Shown here one piece after another: positions 15,698 to 23,799 of a stretch of DNA of 30,022 bases. The DNA is taken from positions 1 to 30,022 of the forward strand of contig JBOHME010000049.1 of the NCBI GenBank assembly GCA_050729795.1. Direction: 5' to 3'. The notes under the pieces are model-generated. The model had not been told where the DNA came from, did not search any database, and worked only from the letters and a program-made list of their open reading frames with translations. Each line of letters starts with the position of its first letter. Within the stretch, counting starts at the first letter, position 1. A program made the translations under genes and the position numbers. The DNA is from AP-15 sp050729795 (lineage in GTDB: Bacteria; Pseudomonadota; Alphaproteobacteria; ATCC43930; CGMCC-115725).

Positions 15698-16930
15698 TCA
15701 GATGATGCCTTCGGTCTTCAGCGCCTCGACTTCGGCAGCACCGAGGTTGAGCCAGGAGCCCAGCACCTCGGCATTGTGCTGGCCCAGCAAGGGCGATGGC
15801 TTGACCTTGGGCGGCGCGCCGTCGAAGCGCACCGGCCAGGCCGGCATCTTGTATTTGCCGGTCGTTGGATGCTCGACGTTCTGCATGATGCCGCGTTCGG
15901 CGAGCGAGGCGTCGTTCATCAATTCGACCGTATCGAACACGGCACCCGCCGGCACCCCCGCCTCGCCGATCAATTTCATCGCCTCTTCCTTCGAGTGCTG
16001 GCGGGTCCATTGGGCGATGATCTCATCGACCTCGGCGGCGCGCTGGCTGCGCGCGTTCTGCGTGTCGTAGCGCTCGTCGCCCTTCAGGTCCTCGCGGCCG
16101 ATCACCTTCAGGAGGCGCTGCCAGTGCTCGGGGTTGGCGCGGCTGCAAAAGACATAGACGTAATCATTGGGGCCGCCGGGCTTGCACGGATAGAGCGCCG
16201 AGGGCACCAGGCCGCCTTGCTGCGAGCGGGCGCTGCCGCCGCGCACCGGCGCCTTGCCCGAGAGCTGCGTGCGTGAGAACGGCACCCGCATGTAATGGAT
16301 CATCGCATCCTGCATCGCGACCTGCAGCCGCCTTCCCTTGCCGGTGCGGTCGCGCTGGCGCAGCGCCGCAAGGATGCTGATCGCCATCAGCATGCCGGTG
16401 CCGGTGTCGCCAAAGGACGCGCCGGGCTTGACCGGCGGGCTGTTCGCTTCGCCGGTGACGCTGGTCGGGCCGCCCGCCGCCTGCGCGATCATGTCAAAGG
16501 CGAGATTTTTCTCGTACGGGCTGCCGCTGCCAAAGCCCTTGACCTGGCAATAAACGATGCCGGGGTTCAATTCCTTGACTACGTCGTAGCCGAGGCCCAG
16601 CCGCTCGATCGTGCCGGGGGCCATGTTTTCGATCGTGATGTCGGCCTTTTTCAGCATCTCCTTGACGATTTCGAGGCCGCGCGGCGATTTGAGGTTCAAG
16701 CTCAACGATTTCTTGTTGGCGTTGAACTGATGGAAATACCAGGGGTCATCGTCGGGATGCCCCGGGCGCAGCCGCCTTCCGGGATCGCCGCGGCCCGGGT
16801 TTTCGATCTTGACCACCTCGGCGCCGAGCCAGGCCAGCGATTCGGTGCAGGACGGCCCCGCTTCGAACTGAGTAAAATCGACCACGCGCACACCGGCCAA
16901 GCAGTCGAGTTCCACGCCCTCTATCGCCAT
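15698..16930 (-). CDS. Class III (CaiB/BaiF family) CoA-transferase
   Basis: This 410-residue enzyme moves coenzyme A between carboxylic acids in the manner of formyl-CoA transferase. The N-terminal Rossmann part has VVDFTQFEAGPSCTE (16-30), VVKIENPGRGDPGR (39-52) and NKKSLSLNLKSPRG (72-85), all standard. The catalytic aspartate is D146 in LAFDMIAQAAGG, equivalent to Asp169 of Oxalobacter formyl-CoA transferase. The central SFGDTGTGM segment is also typical. Strong GGAGGAG precedes ATG 16930, and a TATAGT hexamer at 16963-16968 (minus sense) may be its -10. The acyl substrate cannot be assigned; the divergent M20 hydrolase next door gives no clear pathway. Confidence 0.93.
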   Translation of the reverse strand: MAIEGVELDCLAGVRVVDFTQFEAGPSCTESLAWLGAEVVKIENPGRGDPGRRLRPGHPDDDPWYFHQFNANKKSLSLNLKSPRGLEIVKEMLKKADITIENMAPGTIERLGLGYDVVKELNPGIVYCQVKGFGSGSPYEKNLAFDMIAQAAGGPTSVTGEANSPPVKPGASFGDTGTGMLMAISILAALRQRDRTGKGRRLQVAMQDAMIHYMRVPFSRTQLSGKAPVRGGSARSQQGGLVPSALYPCKPGGPNDYVYVFCSRANPEHWQRLLKVIGREDLKGDERYDTQNARSQRAAEVDEIIAQWTRQHSKEEAMKLIGEAGVPAGAVFDTVELMNDASLAERGIMQNVEHPTTGKYKMPAWPVRFDGAPPKVKPSPLLGQHNAEVLGSWLNLGAAEVEALKTEGII

Positions 16931-16936
16931 CTCGTC

Positions 16937-16968
16937 ACTCCTCCCGAAAGGAATCGGCGCACACTATA
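16937..16968 (-). promoter_or_regulatory. Strong RBS and candidate -10 element of CoA-transferase gene
   Basis: On the minus strand, TATAGT (plus 16963-16968) lies about 32 nt before the ATG and GGGAGGAGT (plus 16937-16945) about 6 nt before it. I do not see a good -35 at 17-18 nt, so the promoter assignment is tentative while the ribosome binding site is clear. Confidence 0.4.
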
Positions 16969-17051
16969 GCGAGTTTGCCGGCGGGCGCGAACCGGATTGC
17001 CAGCTGCAGCCAGGTCGGCGAGAGTGTCGCCGGTGAACAGCGGAGGCGGGG

Positions 17052-18233
17052 ATGGCGGTCATCGGACCAATCGCGGAACTTCACGGCGAGATGACCGCGT
17101 GGCGGCACGATCTCCACGCTCATCCCGAGCTGGGCTTCGAGGAGCGGCGCACCGCCGATTTTGTTGCGCAAAAGCTCGGCGAATTCGGCTGCGAGGTGTT
17201 CCGCGGCGTCGGCAAGACCGGGGTCGTCGGCCGGTTGCGCGCCGGCACCTCAGCGCAGTCGATCGGGCTCAGGGCCGATATGGACTGCCTGCCGATCGAG
17301 GAAGCCACCAACCTGTCCTATCGCTCGCAGAATTCCGGCCGGATGCATGCCTGCGGCCATGACGGGCACACGACGATGCTGCTGGGTGCGGCGCGCTATC
17401 TCGCTGCGACGCGCAACTTTGACGGCACTGTGCACCTGATCTTTCAGCCGGCTGAAGAAGGGCTCGGCGGCGGCAAGGCGATGGTCGAGGACGGGCTGTT
17501 CGAGCGCTTTCCGTGCGCGGCGATCTTTGGCATGCACAACCGGCCGGGGCTCGCGGTCGGCAAGTTCCAGATCCGCAGCGGACCAATGATGGCCGGCGGC
17601 GCCTATTTCGATGTCATGGTCAGCGGTCGCGGTGCTCATGGGGCGCGCCCCGAGGCCGGGATCGACCCGGTCGTGAGCGCGAGCCATATCGCGATCGCAC
17701 TGCAGACGATTGTGTCGCGCAATCTGCGCCCGCTCGACACGGCAGTCTTGAGCGTGACCCAGATCCATGCCGGCGAAGCCTACAACGTAATCCCCGAACA
17801 GGCCGTGCTGCGCGGCACCGCGCGCTGCTTCAGCCGCGACACGATGGCGCTGATCGAGCGCAATATCGCGCGGATCGCGACAGGTGTGGCCGGCGGCTTT
17901 GGTGCGACCGCCGAGCTCGATTTCCGCCTGATCTTCCCGCCTTTGGTCAATGACGAGAGCGAAGCGCGGTTTATCGCCGATACCGCCACCGAACTGGTCG
18001 GCGCCGGCAATGTCAATTGCGACGGCAATCTGGTGATGGCGTCGGAGGATTTCTCCTACATGCTCGAACAGCGGCCGGGCGCCTATATTCAGATCGGCAA
18101 TGGCGACGGTGCGGACGGGAGCGCGGGCGCCTGCGAGGTCCACAATTCCGGCTACGACTTCAACGACGCGGCACTGCCCTTTGGCGCGAGCCTCTACGCC
18201 CGGCTCGTCGAGAAGAAGCTCGCCCGTAGCTGA
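17052..18233 (+). CDS. M20 family amidohydrolase (hippurate/N-acyl-amino-acid hydrolase type)
   Basis: This 393-residue cytosolic metallohydrolase of the M20D group would cleave N-acyl or N-carbamoyl amino acids, or amino-acid conjugates. Metal-binding and catalytic residues are visible: HAHPELGFEE (22-31), RADMDCLPI (74-82), CGHDGH (101-106, with C101 and H103), the catalytic pair PAEEG (E135, E136), MHN (H162), a dimerisation-domain segment with GRGAHGARPEAGIDP, and later ASEDFSYML and HNSGYDFND. Length and order match hippurate hydrolases and IAA-amino-acid hydrolases. ATG 17052 has GGAGG at 17042-17046. It is divergent from the CoA-transferase gene across 121 nt. The precise substrate is unknown. 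Confidence 0.93.
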   Translation: MAVIGPIAELHGEMTAWRHDLHAHPELGFEERRTADFVAQKLGEFGCEVFRGVGKTGVVGRLRAGTSAQSIGLRADMDCLPIEEATNLSYRSQNSGRMHACGHDGHTTMLLGAARYLAATRNFDGTVHLIFQPAEEGLGGGKAMVEDGLFERFPCAAIFGMHNRPGLAVGKFQIRSGPMMAGGAYFDVMVSGRGAHGARPEAGIDPVVSASHIAIALQTIVSRNLRPLDTAVLSVTQIHAGEAYNVIPEQAVLRGTARCFSRDTMALIERNIARIATGVAGGFGATAELDFRLIFPPLVNDESEARFIADTATELVGAGNVNCDGNLVMASEDFSYMLEQRPGAYIQIGNGDGADGSAGACEVHNSGYDFNDAALPFGASLYARLVEKKLARS

Positions 18234-18380
18234 CCGGGAAGTGCAACGGCTGCACGTGCGGTCATAGCGAACGGCCGCGGGCCAACGTAGCAATCTCGTC
18301 CGACAGAGCGCGGTAAATCGGGATTCCTTCGTCATCAGTGTCACCAGTGGTACGAATTTAAGTTTGATACCCGCCTTTCT

Positions 18381-18483
18381 TCGTCATGCCCGCGAAAGCG
18401 GGCACCCAGAACCTGCCCCTGGCTTGAACAGGGGGAAAGCGACGTGCGGCTACCCTGGACCCCCACTTTCGCGGGGGCGACGA
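18381..18483. repeat. REP-like palindromic element between convergent genes
   Basis: An arm with CGTCATGCCCGCGAAAGCGG (18382-18401) is matched in inverted orientation by the arm containing CTTTCGCGGGGGCGACG (18466-18482), each arm also being a small hairpin around GCGAAAGC-type cores, with CCCAG and CTGGA edges facing inward. This is the layout of the interspersed palindromes common in alphaproteobacterial intergenic DNA. It lies between the 3' ends of the M20 and GST genes, where it may also act as a bidirectional transcription stop. Confidence 0.8.
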
Positions 18484-18486
18484 ACG

Positions 18487-19209
18487 TTAGGCCGGCGCCG
18501 CGATCGCCCTCTGGTTATACATGATCTGGCGCATCTGTGCCCGCTCCGCGGCGGTGAGCGTGGCCGGATCGACCCGCAGATGGTTGCCAGTCTCCATGCC
18601 GCGCTTGACCGCCGGGCGGTTGCCGAGTTCGTCGAACCAGCGCTTGAAGTATTTGAACTCGCCGAGGTCCTGGCCTTGGCCCTCCCAGCCGACGGTCCAC
18701 GGATAGGCGATCATATCGGCGATCGTATATTCGTCGCCGCACAGATAGCGCCGGTCGTAGAGCCGGTTGTTCATGACCCCGTAGAGCCGGTTGGCTTCGT
18801 CGGTAAAGCGGCGGATCGCATAAGTCAGGTCGCCGGCGTCGGGACCGGCGCGGCGGAAATGACCGCACTCGCCCAATTTCGGTCCCTGATTGGCCATCTG
18901 CCAGATCACCCATTGCGTGACCTCGTATTTGCCGCGCAAATCCTGCGGAAAGAATCGGCCCTCCTTTTCCGCCAGGTACATCATGATCGCACCTGATTCG
19001 AAGATGCTGATCGGCGCGCCGCCGCCTTTGGGGTCGTGATCGACCAGCACCGGCATGCGGTGGTTCGGGTTGATCTTCAGGAACTCAGGCTTGAACTGGT
19101 CGCCGCGGCCGATATTGCACGGTACCAGATTGTATTTGATGCCCAGTTCTTCGAGCAGGATCGAGACTTTCTTGCCGTTTGGCGTCGGCCAAAAATGCAG
19201 ATCGAGCAT
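18487..19209 (-). CDS. Glutathione S-transferase family protein (YfcG/YghU-like, Nu class)
   Basis: This 240-residue protein has an N-terminal thioredoxin fold with FWPTPNGKKVSILLEELG (6-23), the cis-proline motif RMPVLVD (56-62) and FESGAIMMYLAEK (69-81) that contacts glutathione, then an all-helical C-terminal domain. The TPNG motif, the MANQGPKLGECGHF stretch (105-118) and the length point to the Nu class represented by E. coli YfcG and YghU, which have disulfide-bond reductase or peroxidase activity rather than classical conjugation. A GAAAGGA site precedes ATG 19209. The gene is convergent with the M20 hydrolase and lies 167 nt downstream of the small lipoprotein gene on the opposite end. 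Confidence 0.92.
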   Translation of the reverse strand: MLDLHFWPTPNGKKVSILLEELGIKYNLVPCNIGRGDQFKPEFLKINPNHRMPVLVDHDPKGGGAPISIFESGAIMMYLAEKEGRFFPQDLRGKYEVTQWVIWQMANQGPKLGECGHFRRAGPDAGDLTYAIRRFTDEANRLYGVMNNRLYDRRYLCGDEYTIADMIAYPWTVGWEGQGQDLGEFKYFKRWFDELGNRPAVKRGMETGNHLRVDPATLTAAERAQMRQIMYNQRAIAAPA

Positions 19210-19377
19210 CGCGAAGTCCTTTCGAGGCGGTGGCCGGTCGTGCTGGCGTCCGGCGGGTTGGTGGCGGATCCGATGTGCGACGGGCCGTGAGGATAATGGC
19301 CCGGCTCACCGATGTCATCGCATCGCCGGTCGGGTGGCGCTTCGTGCCGGGCTGCTCGACGAGGCTCGACAAGGGCA

Positions 19378-19719
19378 CTACAGGTCGGTTTCGGTCGTCT
19401 GCCCCGGAAACAGCGTGGCGCGGCTCCATTCCGACCAGTCGCCGGCGACCGGATTGTTCGGGTCGCGGTCGTGCCGCCAGCAGATGGTCTCGGCATCGGG
19501 GGCGATCACCTTGTGTGTCTGGCCCTTGGCCATAGCAAAGCTTTTGGTGGCGACATAGCCGTTCTGGCGCTCGTCGCAATCACTGCTTTTGGTGATTACC
19601 GCCTGGACATTGACCCGGTCCCAGGTCGGGTTGTCGAGGATCAGCGTCGCCGATTGGCTCGACCCCGAGGAGCAGCCGGAAAAGATCAAGAGCACCGCAA
19701 GCACAAAGAGGTAGCGCAT
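19378..19719 (-). CDS. Small hypothetical lipoprotein
   Basis: This 113-residue protein begins with a short signal peptide MRYLFVLAVLLIFSGC, ending at a lipobox cysteine C16 followed by a serine-rich linker. The mature part is about 90 residues with a tryptophan-rich centre (NPTWDRVNVQAVITK, ETICWRHDRDPNNP) and two further cysteines that could pair. I do not recognise a named family, but the layout of a small beta-rich envelope lipoprotein is clear. ATG 19719 is chosen because AAGGAG precedes it by 5-6 nt and it begins the signal peptide; the frame extends to 19782 without justification. It lies 98 nt downstream of the aminotransferase gene on the same strand. Confidence 0.75.
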   Translation of the reverse strand: MRYLFVLAVLLIFSGCSSGSSQSATLILDNPTWDRVNVQAVITKSSDCDERQNGYVATKSFAMAKGQTHKVIAPDAETICWRHDRDPNNPVAGDWSEWSRATLFPGQTTETDL

Positions 19720-19817
19720 CGCCGTCTCCTTTTCGCAGAGCCGAGCACATAGGGTCGCCCGCGGTCGCCACGCAAGCGCCAATCGGCGGCGCTCGCGCGC
19801 ATCGGCACCCGCCAGCT

Positions 19818-20981
19818 TCAGCCGGCCACGGCCCGCAGGAAGCGCTGCACCTCCGTTTCGTCGTTGTAATAGTGCAGGCTGGCGCGAACCACGGCATCCA
19901 ACCCGCGGGCCGGCAGATCGAGCTGCGACGACCGGGATTCATGGACGTTGATGCCGATCGCGCGCAGCCGGTCGCGCAGCCGGGCAGGCCTCTCGCCGTC
20001 CTTTGCAAATGTGACGATCCCGCACCGCTCGACACCCTGATCGTGCACGCCGACACCGGGTTGGCGTGCGAGCTCGCGCCGCAGCAGACCGCCCAGCGTC
20101 TTGACCCGTGCCTCGATCGCATCGATGCCGACCTGCACTGCGTAACGGGCAGCCGCGGCGAGACCGATCTGGCCGGCAACAAACCGCTCCCAGGTCTCGA
20201 ACCGGCGCGCGTCGGGACGGATGGCGTAGCTGTCGGTCTCGCCGGCGCAAGCGGTCATCAGGTCGATAAAGGGCGGCTCGAGCCCGCCGACCGCATCGCG
20301 CCGCACATAGAGAAAACCGGTGCCGCGCGGCCCGCGCAGGTATTTGCGGCCGGTCGCAGCGAGCATGTGGCAGCCGATCTCCCGCACATCGACAGCGAGC
20401 TGGCCGACCGACTGGCAGGCGTCGAGCAGATAGAGGATGCCGTGGCGCGCGGCGATACGGCCAACTTCCGCCACCGGCTGGACGAGCCCGCCATGCGACG
20501 GCACATGGGTGATCGCAATCAGCCTGGTGCGCGCGCCGATCGCGCGCTCGAGTGCCTTGGGATCGAGCTGACCGCAAGCGTCGTTGTCGACGACATCGAT
20601 CTCGATCCCGGCGCGGGCCTTCATCTGCCGGAATGCGAGCAGGTTCGACTGGTACTCGGGTCGCGCGGTCACGACGCGGTCGCCGGCCCGGAACGGAACT
20701 GCGTAGAACGCCATATCCCAGGCGCGGGTGGCGTTTTCGACAAAGGCGATCTCGTCCGGTTGCGCGCCGATCAGCGCGGCGATGGCATCGTAGAAACCAG
20801 CGATGCGATCTTCGGCTTCGGCCGCCGCTTCGTAACCGCCGATCGCGGCTTCGCGCATCAAGTGGCCCGTCATCGCAGCGAGAACCGGACGCGGCGGCAA
20901 CGCGGCCCCGGCATTGTTGAAGTGGATCACGCTGGCGACTCCGGGTGTGTCCTGTCGCAGCAATGGCACGTCGAGCGTCAT
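19818..20981 (-). CDS. Class V PLP-dependent aminotransferase (cysteine desulfurase/epimerase-like)
   Basis: This 387-residue protein has the fold of class V aminotransferases. It carries FNNAGAALPP at 21-30, the ENATRAWD phosphate-binding segment (82-89), ITHVPSHGGLVQPV (157-170), the PLP-binding aspartate D187 in LLDACQSVGQ, and the Schiff-base lysine K213 in ATGRKYLRGPRGTGFLY. The last motif with RKYLRGP is typical of the isopenicillin N epimerase-like and EgtE-like subgroup, which includes C-S lyases and kynureninase-like enzymes. No conserved active-site cysteine loop of NifS/IscS is seen. ATG 20981 has GGGGGTGAG upstream. No pathway partner is adjacent, so the substrate is open. Confidence 0.9.
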   Translation of the reverse strand: MTLDVPLLRQDTPGVASVIHFNNAGAALPPRPVLAAMTGHLMREAAIGGYEAAAEAEDRIAGFYDAIAALIGAQPDEIAFVENATRAWDMAFYAVPFRAGDRVVTARPEYQSNLLAFRQMKARAGIEIDVVDNDACGQLDPKALERAIGARTRLIAITHVPSHGGLVQPVAEVGRIAARHGILYLLDACQSVGQLAVDVREIGCHMLAATGRKYLRGPRGTGFLYVRRDAVGGLEPPFIDLMTACAGETDSYAIRPDARRFETWERFVAGQIGLAAAARYAVQVGIDAIEARVKTLGGLLRRELARQPGVGVHDQGVERCGIVTFAKDGERPARLRDRLRAIGINVHESRSSQLDLPARGLDAVVRASLHYYNDETEVQRFLRAVAG

Positions 20982-21000
20982 GTCTCACCCCCCAACGTGG

Positions 21001-21032
21001 AAAAGGCCCGGCCATCCCTGGCCAGGCCCTTC
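21001..21032 (-). terminator. Rho-independent terminator of tRNA-Ala
   Basis: In the minus sense the tRNA is followed by GGGCCTGGCC, a short loop, GGCCGGGCC and TTTT. The stem is about 9-10 bp with one G-U type pair, and the T run lies at plus 21001-21004. Position and shape fit a terminator ending the tRNA transcript just before the aminotransferase gene. Confidence 0.75.
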
Positions 21033-21039
21033 GCCTGAT

Positions 21040-21115
<76 letters not shown>

Positions 21116-21161
21116 GGCGATGGCCGCCTGCGGCTGACGGCACGGAAGCGACGCAGCGCGA

Positions 21162-21191
21162 AAAATAGAGAATGGGAGTGGCCGGCGGCAA
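21162..21191 (-). promoter_or_regulatory. Candidate sigma-70 promoter for tRNA-Ala
   Basis: In the minus sense TTGCCG (plus 21186-21191) is followed after 18 nt by TATTTT (plus 21162-21167), about 46 nt before the mature tRNA 5' end. Spacing and hexamers are reasonable for a tRNA promoter, but this is pattern matching only. Confidence 0.35.
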
Positions 21192-21224
21192 GCGAAAACC
21201 GCGGCTCGTTGCAGCGCCGGCGGC

Positions 21225-21590
21225 TCAGCGCTCCTCCTCCTCGACATTCTCGATGACCTCGGCCATGTCGTCCTCGTCCTCGCCGAGCTCGGAAGCGTCT
21301 TCGAGCAGCTCTTCGTCCTCCTCCTCGGTCTCCTCGACCGGCAGCGCCTCCTCTTCGTCGGCGGCGGCATCGGCCTCTTCAGTCTCGGTCTCGAGCTCCT
21401 CGCCGCTGACCGGCGCGATCTCCTTCTCGACCGGGGGCACCGGTCGCGCCCGGCGCGATTTCAGAAAGGCTTCGGGGTCGAACGGCGTGCTGCATTTCGG
21501 GCAGATCACAGGCTTGTGCAGCATATCGTAATAGCGTGCTCCGCAGCTCGGACAGATCCGCTTGGTGCCCCATTCGGGCTTGGCCACCAT
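21225..21590 (-). CDS. TIGR02300/FYDLN-type zinc-ribbon protein with acidic tail
   Basis: This 121-residue protein belongs to a conserved alphaproteobacterial family of unknown function. The N-terminus KPEWGTKRICPSCGARYYD with C13 and C16, and the VICPKC pair C30/C33, form a small zinc ribbon; the ARYYD replaces the usual KFYDL after which the family is named. From about residue 55 onward the protein is almost wholly Glu/Asp/Ala/Val, with long acidic runs, and is probably disordered. The start at 21590 gives the family's usual N-terminus; ATG 21599 is an alternative three codons upstream. It is divergent from aroA (158 nt) and upstream of tRNA-Ala. A role in nucleic-acid or protein interaction is a guess. 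Confidence 0.88.
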   Translation of the reverse strand: MVAKPEWGTKRICPSCGARYYDMLHKPVICPKCSTPFDPEAFLKSRRARPVPPVEKEIAPVSGEELETETEEADAAADEEEALPVEETEEEDEELLEDASELGEDEDDMAEVIENVEEEER

Positions 21591-21748
21591 CAACTCCATC
21601 AGAGTTTGCCGGGGTTGGTCGCTGCGCCATTGCCACAGGCGGCGCACCCTGTCAAAAGCAAAACCGCGCGCGGCCGACGGTCCCGGCATATGGGCCGGGG
21701 TGGCGGCCGGCGCAACCGCCGACCCTGCTGTTCGAGGCCTGCCCCGCC

Positions 21749-23107
21749 ATGGCTCATGCGTCTTCACCCGCCTCGCCCGAGCCGCTCGCTGCGCTGCGTC
21801 CGGCGGCCCCGCTCACTGGCACGACCGCGGTGCCGGGCGACAAATCGATTTCGCATCGTGCGCTGATGCTGGGGGCGCTCGCCGTCGGCCGAACCGAGAT
21901 AACGGGGCTGCTCGAAGGCGAGGACGTGCTCGCGACCGCTGCCGCGCTGAACGCGCTCGGTGCTACGGTGGCGCCGGCGGGCGGTGGCAAGTGGCTCGTC
22001 GATGGGGTCGGCATCGGTGGTCTCGCCGAGCCCGAAAATCTCCTCGACCTCGGCAATTCGGGGACCTCGGCGCGGCTCCTGCTCGGGATTCTCGCCACCC
22101 ACCGGCTGACCGCGTTCGTGACCGGCGACGCCTCGCTGCGGCAGCGGCCGATGCGCCGCGTGACCGATCCGCTGAGCCGCTTCGGCGCGCAATTCCTGAC
22201 GCGCGACGGCGCCCGCCTGCCGCTCGCCGTGACCGGTGCCGGCGCCCCCGTGCCGATCGAATACCGTCTGCCCGTCCCGTCGGCGCAAGTGAAATCGGCG
22301 GTGCTGCTGGCTGGGCTCAACACCCCTGGTGCGACGACGGTGATCGAGCCGCAGGCGACCCGCGACCATACCGAGCGGATGCTGCGTCATTTTGGTGGCG
22401 CTGTGACGGTCGAGCGGGCCGCGGGCGGTGGCAAGCGGATCACGGTCGAAGGCTTTCCCGAGCTCGCGGCGGCGCCGATCACGGTGCCGGGCGATATCTC
22501 GTCGGCCGCGTTTCCGCTGGTTGCGGCGCTGATCGTGCCGGGCTCGGAGGTGACGATCGAGGGGGTCGGCATCAACCCGCTGCGCGCCGGGCTGCTCGAT
22601 TGCCTGCGCGAGATGGGCGCCGCGATCACCCTCGGCAACGAGCGCGAGGAAGGCGGCGAGCCGGTCGCCGATCTGCATGTGCGAGCGGGAACCTTGACCG
22701 GCGCCGACATCCCGCCCGACCGCGCGCCGAAGATGATCGACGAATACCCGATCCTGGCGATGGCCGCCGCCTGCGCCAACGGGCGCACCGTGATGCGCGG
22801 GCTCAGCGAGCTGCGGGTCAAGGAAAGCGACCGGCTGACGGCGATCGCGACCGGTCTTGCCGATTGCGGCGTGCATGTCGCGGTCGAGGGCGACGACCTG
22901 ATCGTCGATGGCGATGGCGGCCGACCAGCCGGCGGGGCACTGATCGCCACCAATCTCGACCACCGGATCGCGATGGCCTTCCTGGTGCTGGGGCTGGCAG
23001 CCGACGCGCCGGTGCGGATCGATGATGCGCGTCCGATCGCCACCAGCTTTCCCGATTTCATCCCGCTGATGAACCGGCTCGGCGCCTCCTTCGCCGCCGG
23101 CGGATGA
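21749..23107 (+). CDS. aroA: 3-phosphoshikimate 1-carboxyvinyltransferase (EPSP synthase, class II-like)
   Basis: This 452-residue enzyme transfers enolpyruvate from PEP to shikimate-3-phosphate in aromatic amino acid synthesis. Motifs include PGDKSISHRALM (29-40), LLEGEDVL (54-61), LGNSGTSARLL (101-111), GDASLRQRPMRRV (126-138), SAQVKSAVLLAGLNTPG (178-194), EYPILA and LRVKESDRL. The wording is closest to the CP4-type class II enzymes of Agrobacterium, but the position that is Ala100 in CP4 is Gly105 here, as in glyphosate-sensitive enzymes. ATG 21749 begins the conserved protein; the frame is open from 21536 but without similarity. Its last codons overlap cmk as ATGA, showing translational coupling. 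Only a weak GAGG is seen upstream. Confidence 0.97.
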   Translation: MAHASSPASPEPLAALRPAAPLTGTTAVPGDKSISHRALMLGALAVGRTEITGLLEGEDVLATAAALNALGATVAPAGGGKWLVDGVGIGGLAEPENLLDLGNSGTSARLLLGILATHRLTAFVTGDASLRQRPMRRVTDPLSRFGAQFLTRDGARLPLAVTGAGAPVPIEYRLPVPSAQVKSAVLLAGLNTPGATTVIEPQATRDHTERMLRHFGGAVTVERAAGGGKRITVEGFPELAAAPITVPGDISSAAFPLVAALIVPGSEVTIEGVGINPLRAGLLDCLREMGAAITLGNEREEGGEPVADLHVRAGTLTGADIPPDRAPKMIDEYPILAMAAACANGRTVMRGLSELRVKESDRLTAIATGLADCGVHVAVEGDDLIVDGDGGRPAGGALIATNLDHRIAMAFLVLGLAADAPVRIDDARPIATSFPDFIPLMNRLGASFAAGG

Positions 23108-23799
23108 CGTCTCGGTCGTTTGTCGTCGCGATCGACGGGCCGGCGGCCTCGGGCAAGGGGACGCTGGCGCGCCGCCTCGCCGAGCATTTCGGCTTGGCGC
23201 ATCTCGATACCGGGACCTTATACCGGGCCACTGCCCTCGGGGTGCTCGACGCAGGCGGCGACCCCGCCGACCCGGCGGTTGCGGCGATGGCCGCAGGGCG
23301 GGTCGGTCTGCCGGCGCTCGCCGACCCGAGGCTGCGCGGCGAACGGGTCGCAGCAGCCTCCTCGGTGGTCGCCGCGCACCCGGCGGTGCGCCGCATCCTG
23401 TTGCAGTTTCAACGCGATTTCGCTGCGCATCCGCCGGCTCTCGCAGCCGGGAAGACGGCGAACGGCGCGGTGCTCGACGGACGCGATATCGGCGCGGTGG
23501 TCTGCCCGCTGGCCGACCTCAAGCTGTTTTTGACCGCCGATGTGGCGGTCCGCGCCAAACGCCGGGTCGAGGAGTTGCGTGCGCGTGGCGCGGCAGCTAT
23601 ATACCAGGACGTCTTGCAGGATCTGACTGAACGCGACGCACGCGACAGCGCCCGCCGGGATGCACCGCTCTCGGTCGCGCCCGATGCCATGATCATCGAT
23701 ACGACGGCGCTCGACGCCGATGCGGTCCTGGAGCGCGTCGCCGGCATCACCACACGCGCTCTTGCGCAGCGTGAATTCAAGGAGAAGGAATGGCTCTAG
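23104..23799 (+). CDS. cmk: Cytidylate kinase
   Basis: This 231-residue bacterial-type (d)CMP kinase phosphorylates CMP and dCMP with ATP in pyrimidine salvage and RNA turnover. The P-loop is GPAASGKGT (12-20), the CMP-binding LDTGTLYRA follows (34-42), DGRDIG is at 125-130, and the lid region has RDARDSARRDAPL. It overlaps aroA by four bases (ATGA) and the rpsA start by ten, so aroA-cmk-rpsA form one tightly coupled operon as in many Proteobacteria. A second, unrelated CMP kinase-like gene lies at 28428-29024. Confidence 0.96.
   Translation: MTSRSFVVAIDGPAASGKGTLARRLAEHFGLAHLDTGTLYRATALGVLDAGGDPADPAVAAMAAGRVGLPALADPRLRGERVAAASSVVAAHPAVRRILLQFQRDFAAHPPALAAGKTANGAVLDGRDIGAVVCPLADLKLFLTADVAVRAKRRVEELRARGAAAIYQDVLQDLTERDARDSARRDAPLSVAPDAMIIDTTALDADAVLERVAGITTRALAQREFKEKEWL

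Noticed and set aside
21536..21748. Extended N-terminus of AroA
   Set aside because: The open frame upstream of 21749 has no EPSP synthase similarity and overlaps the divergent FYDLN gene start.
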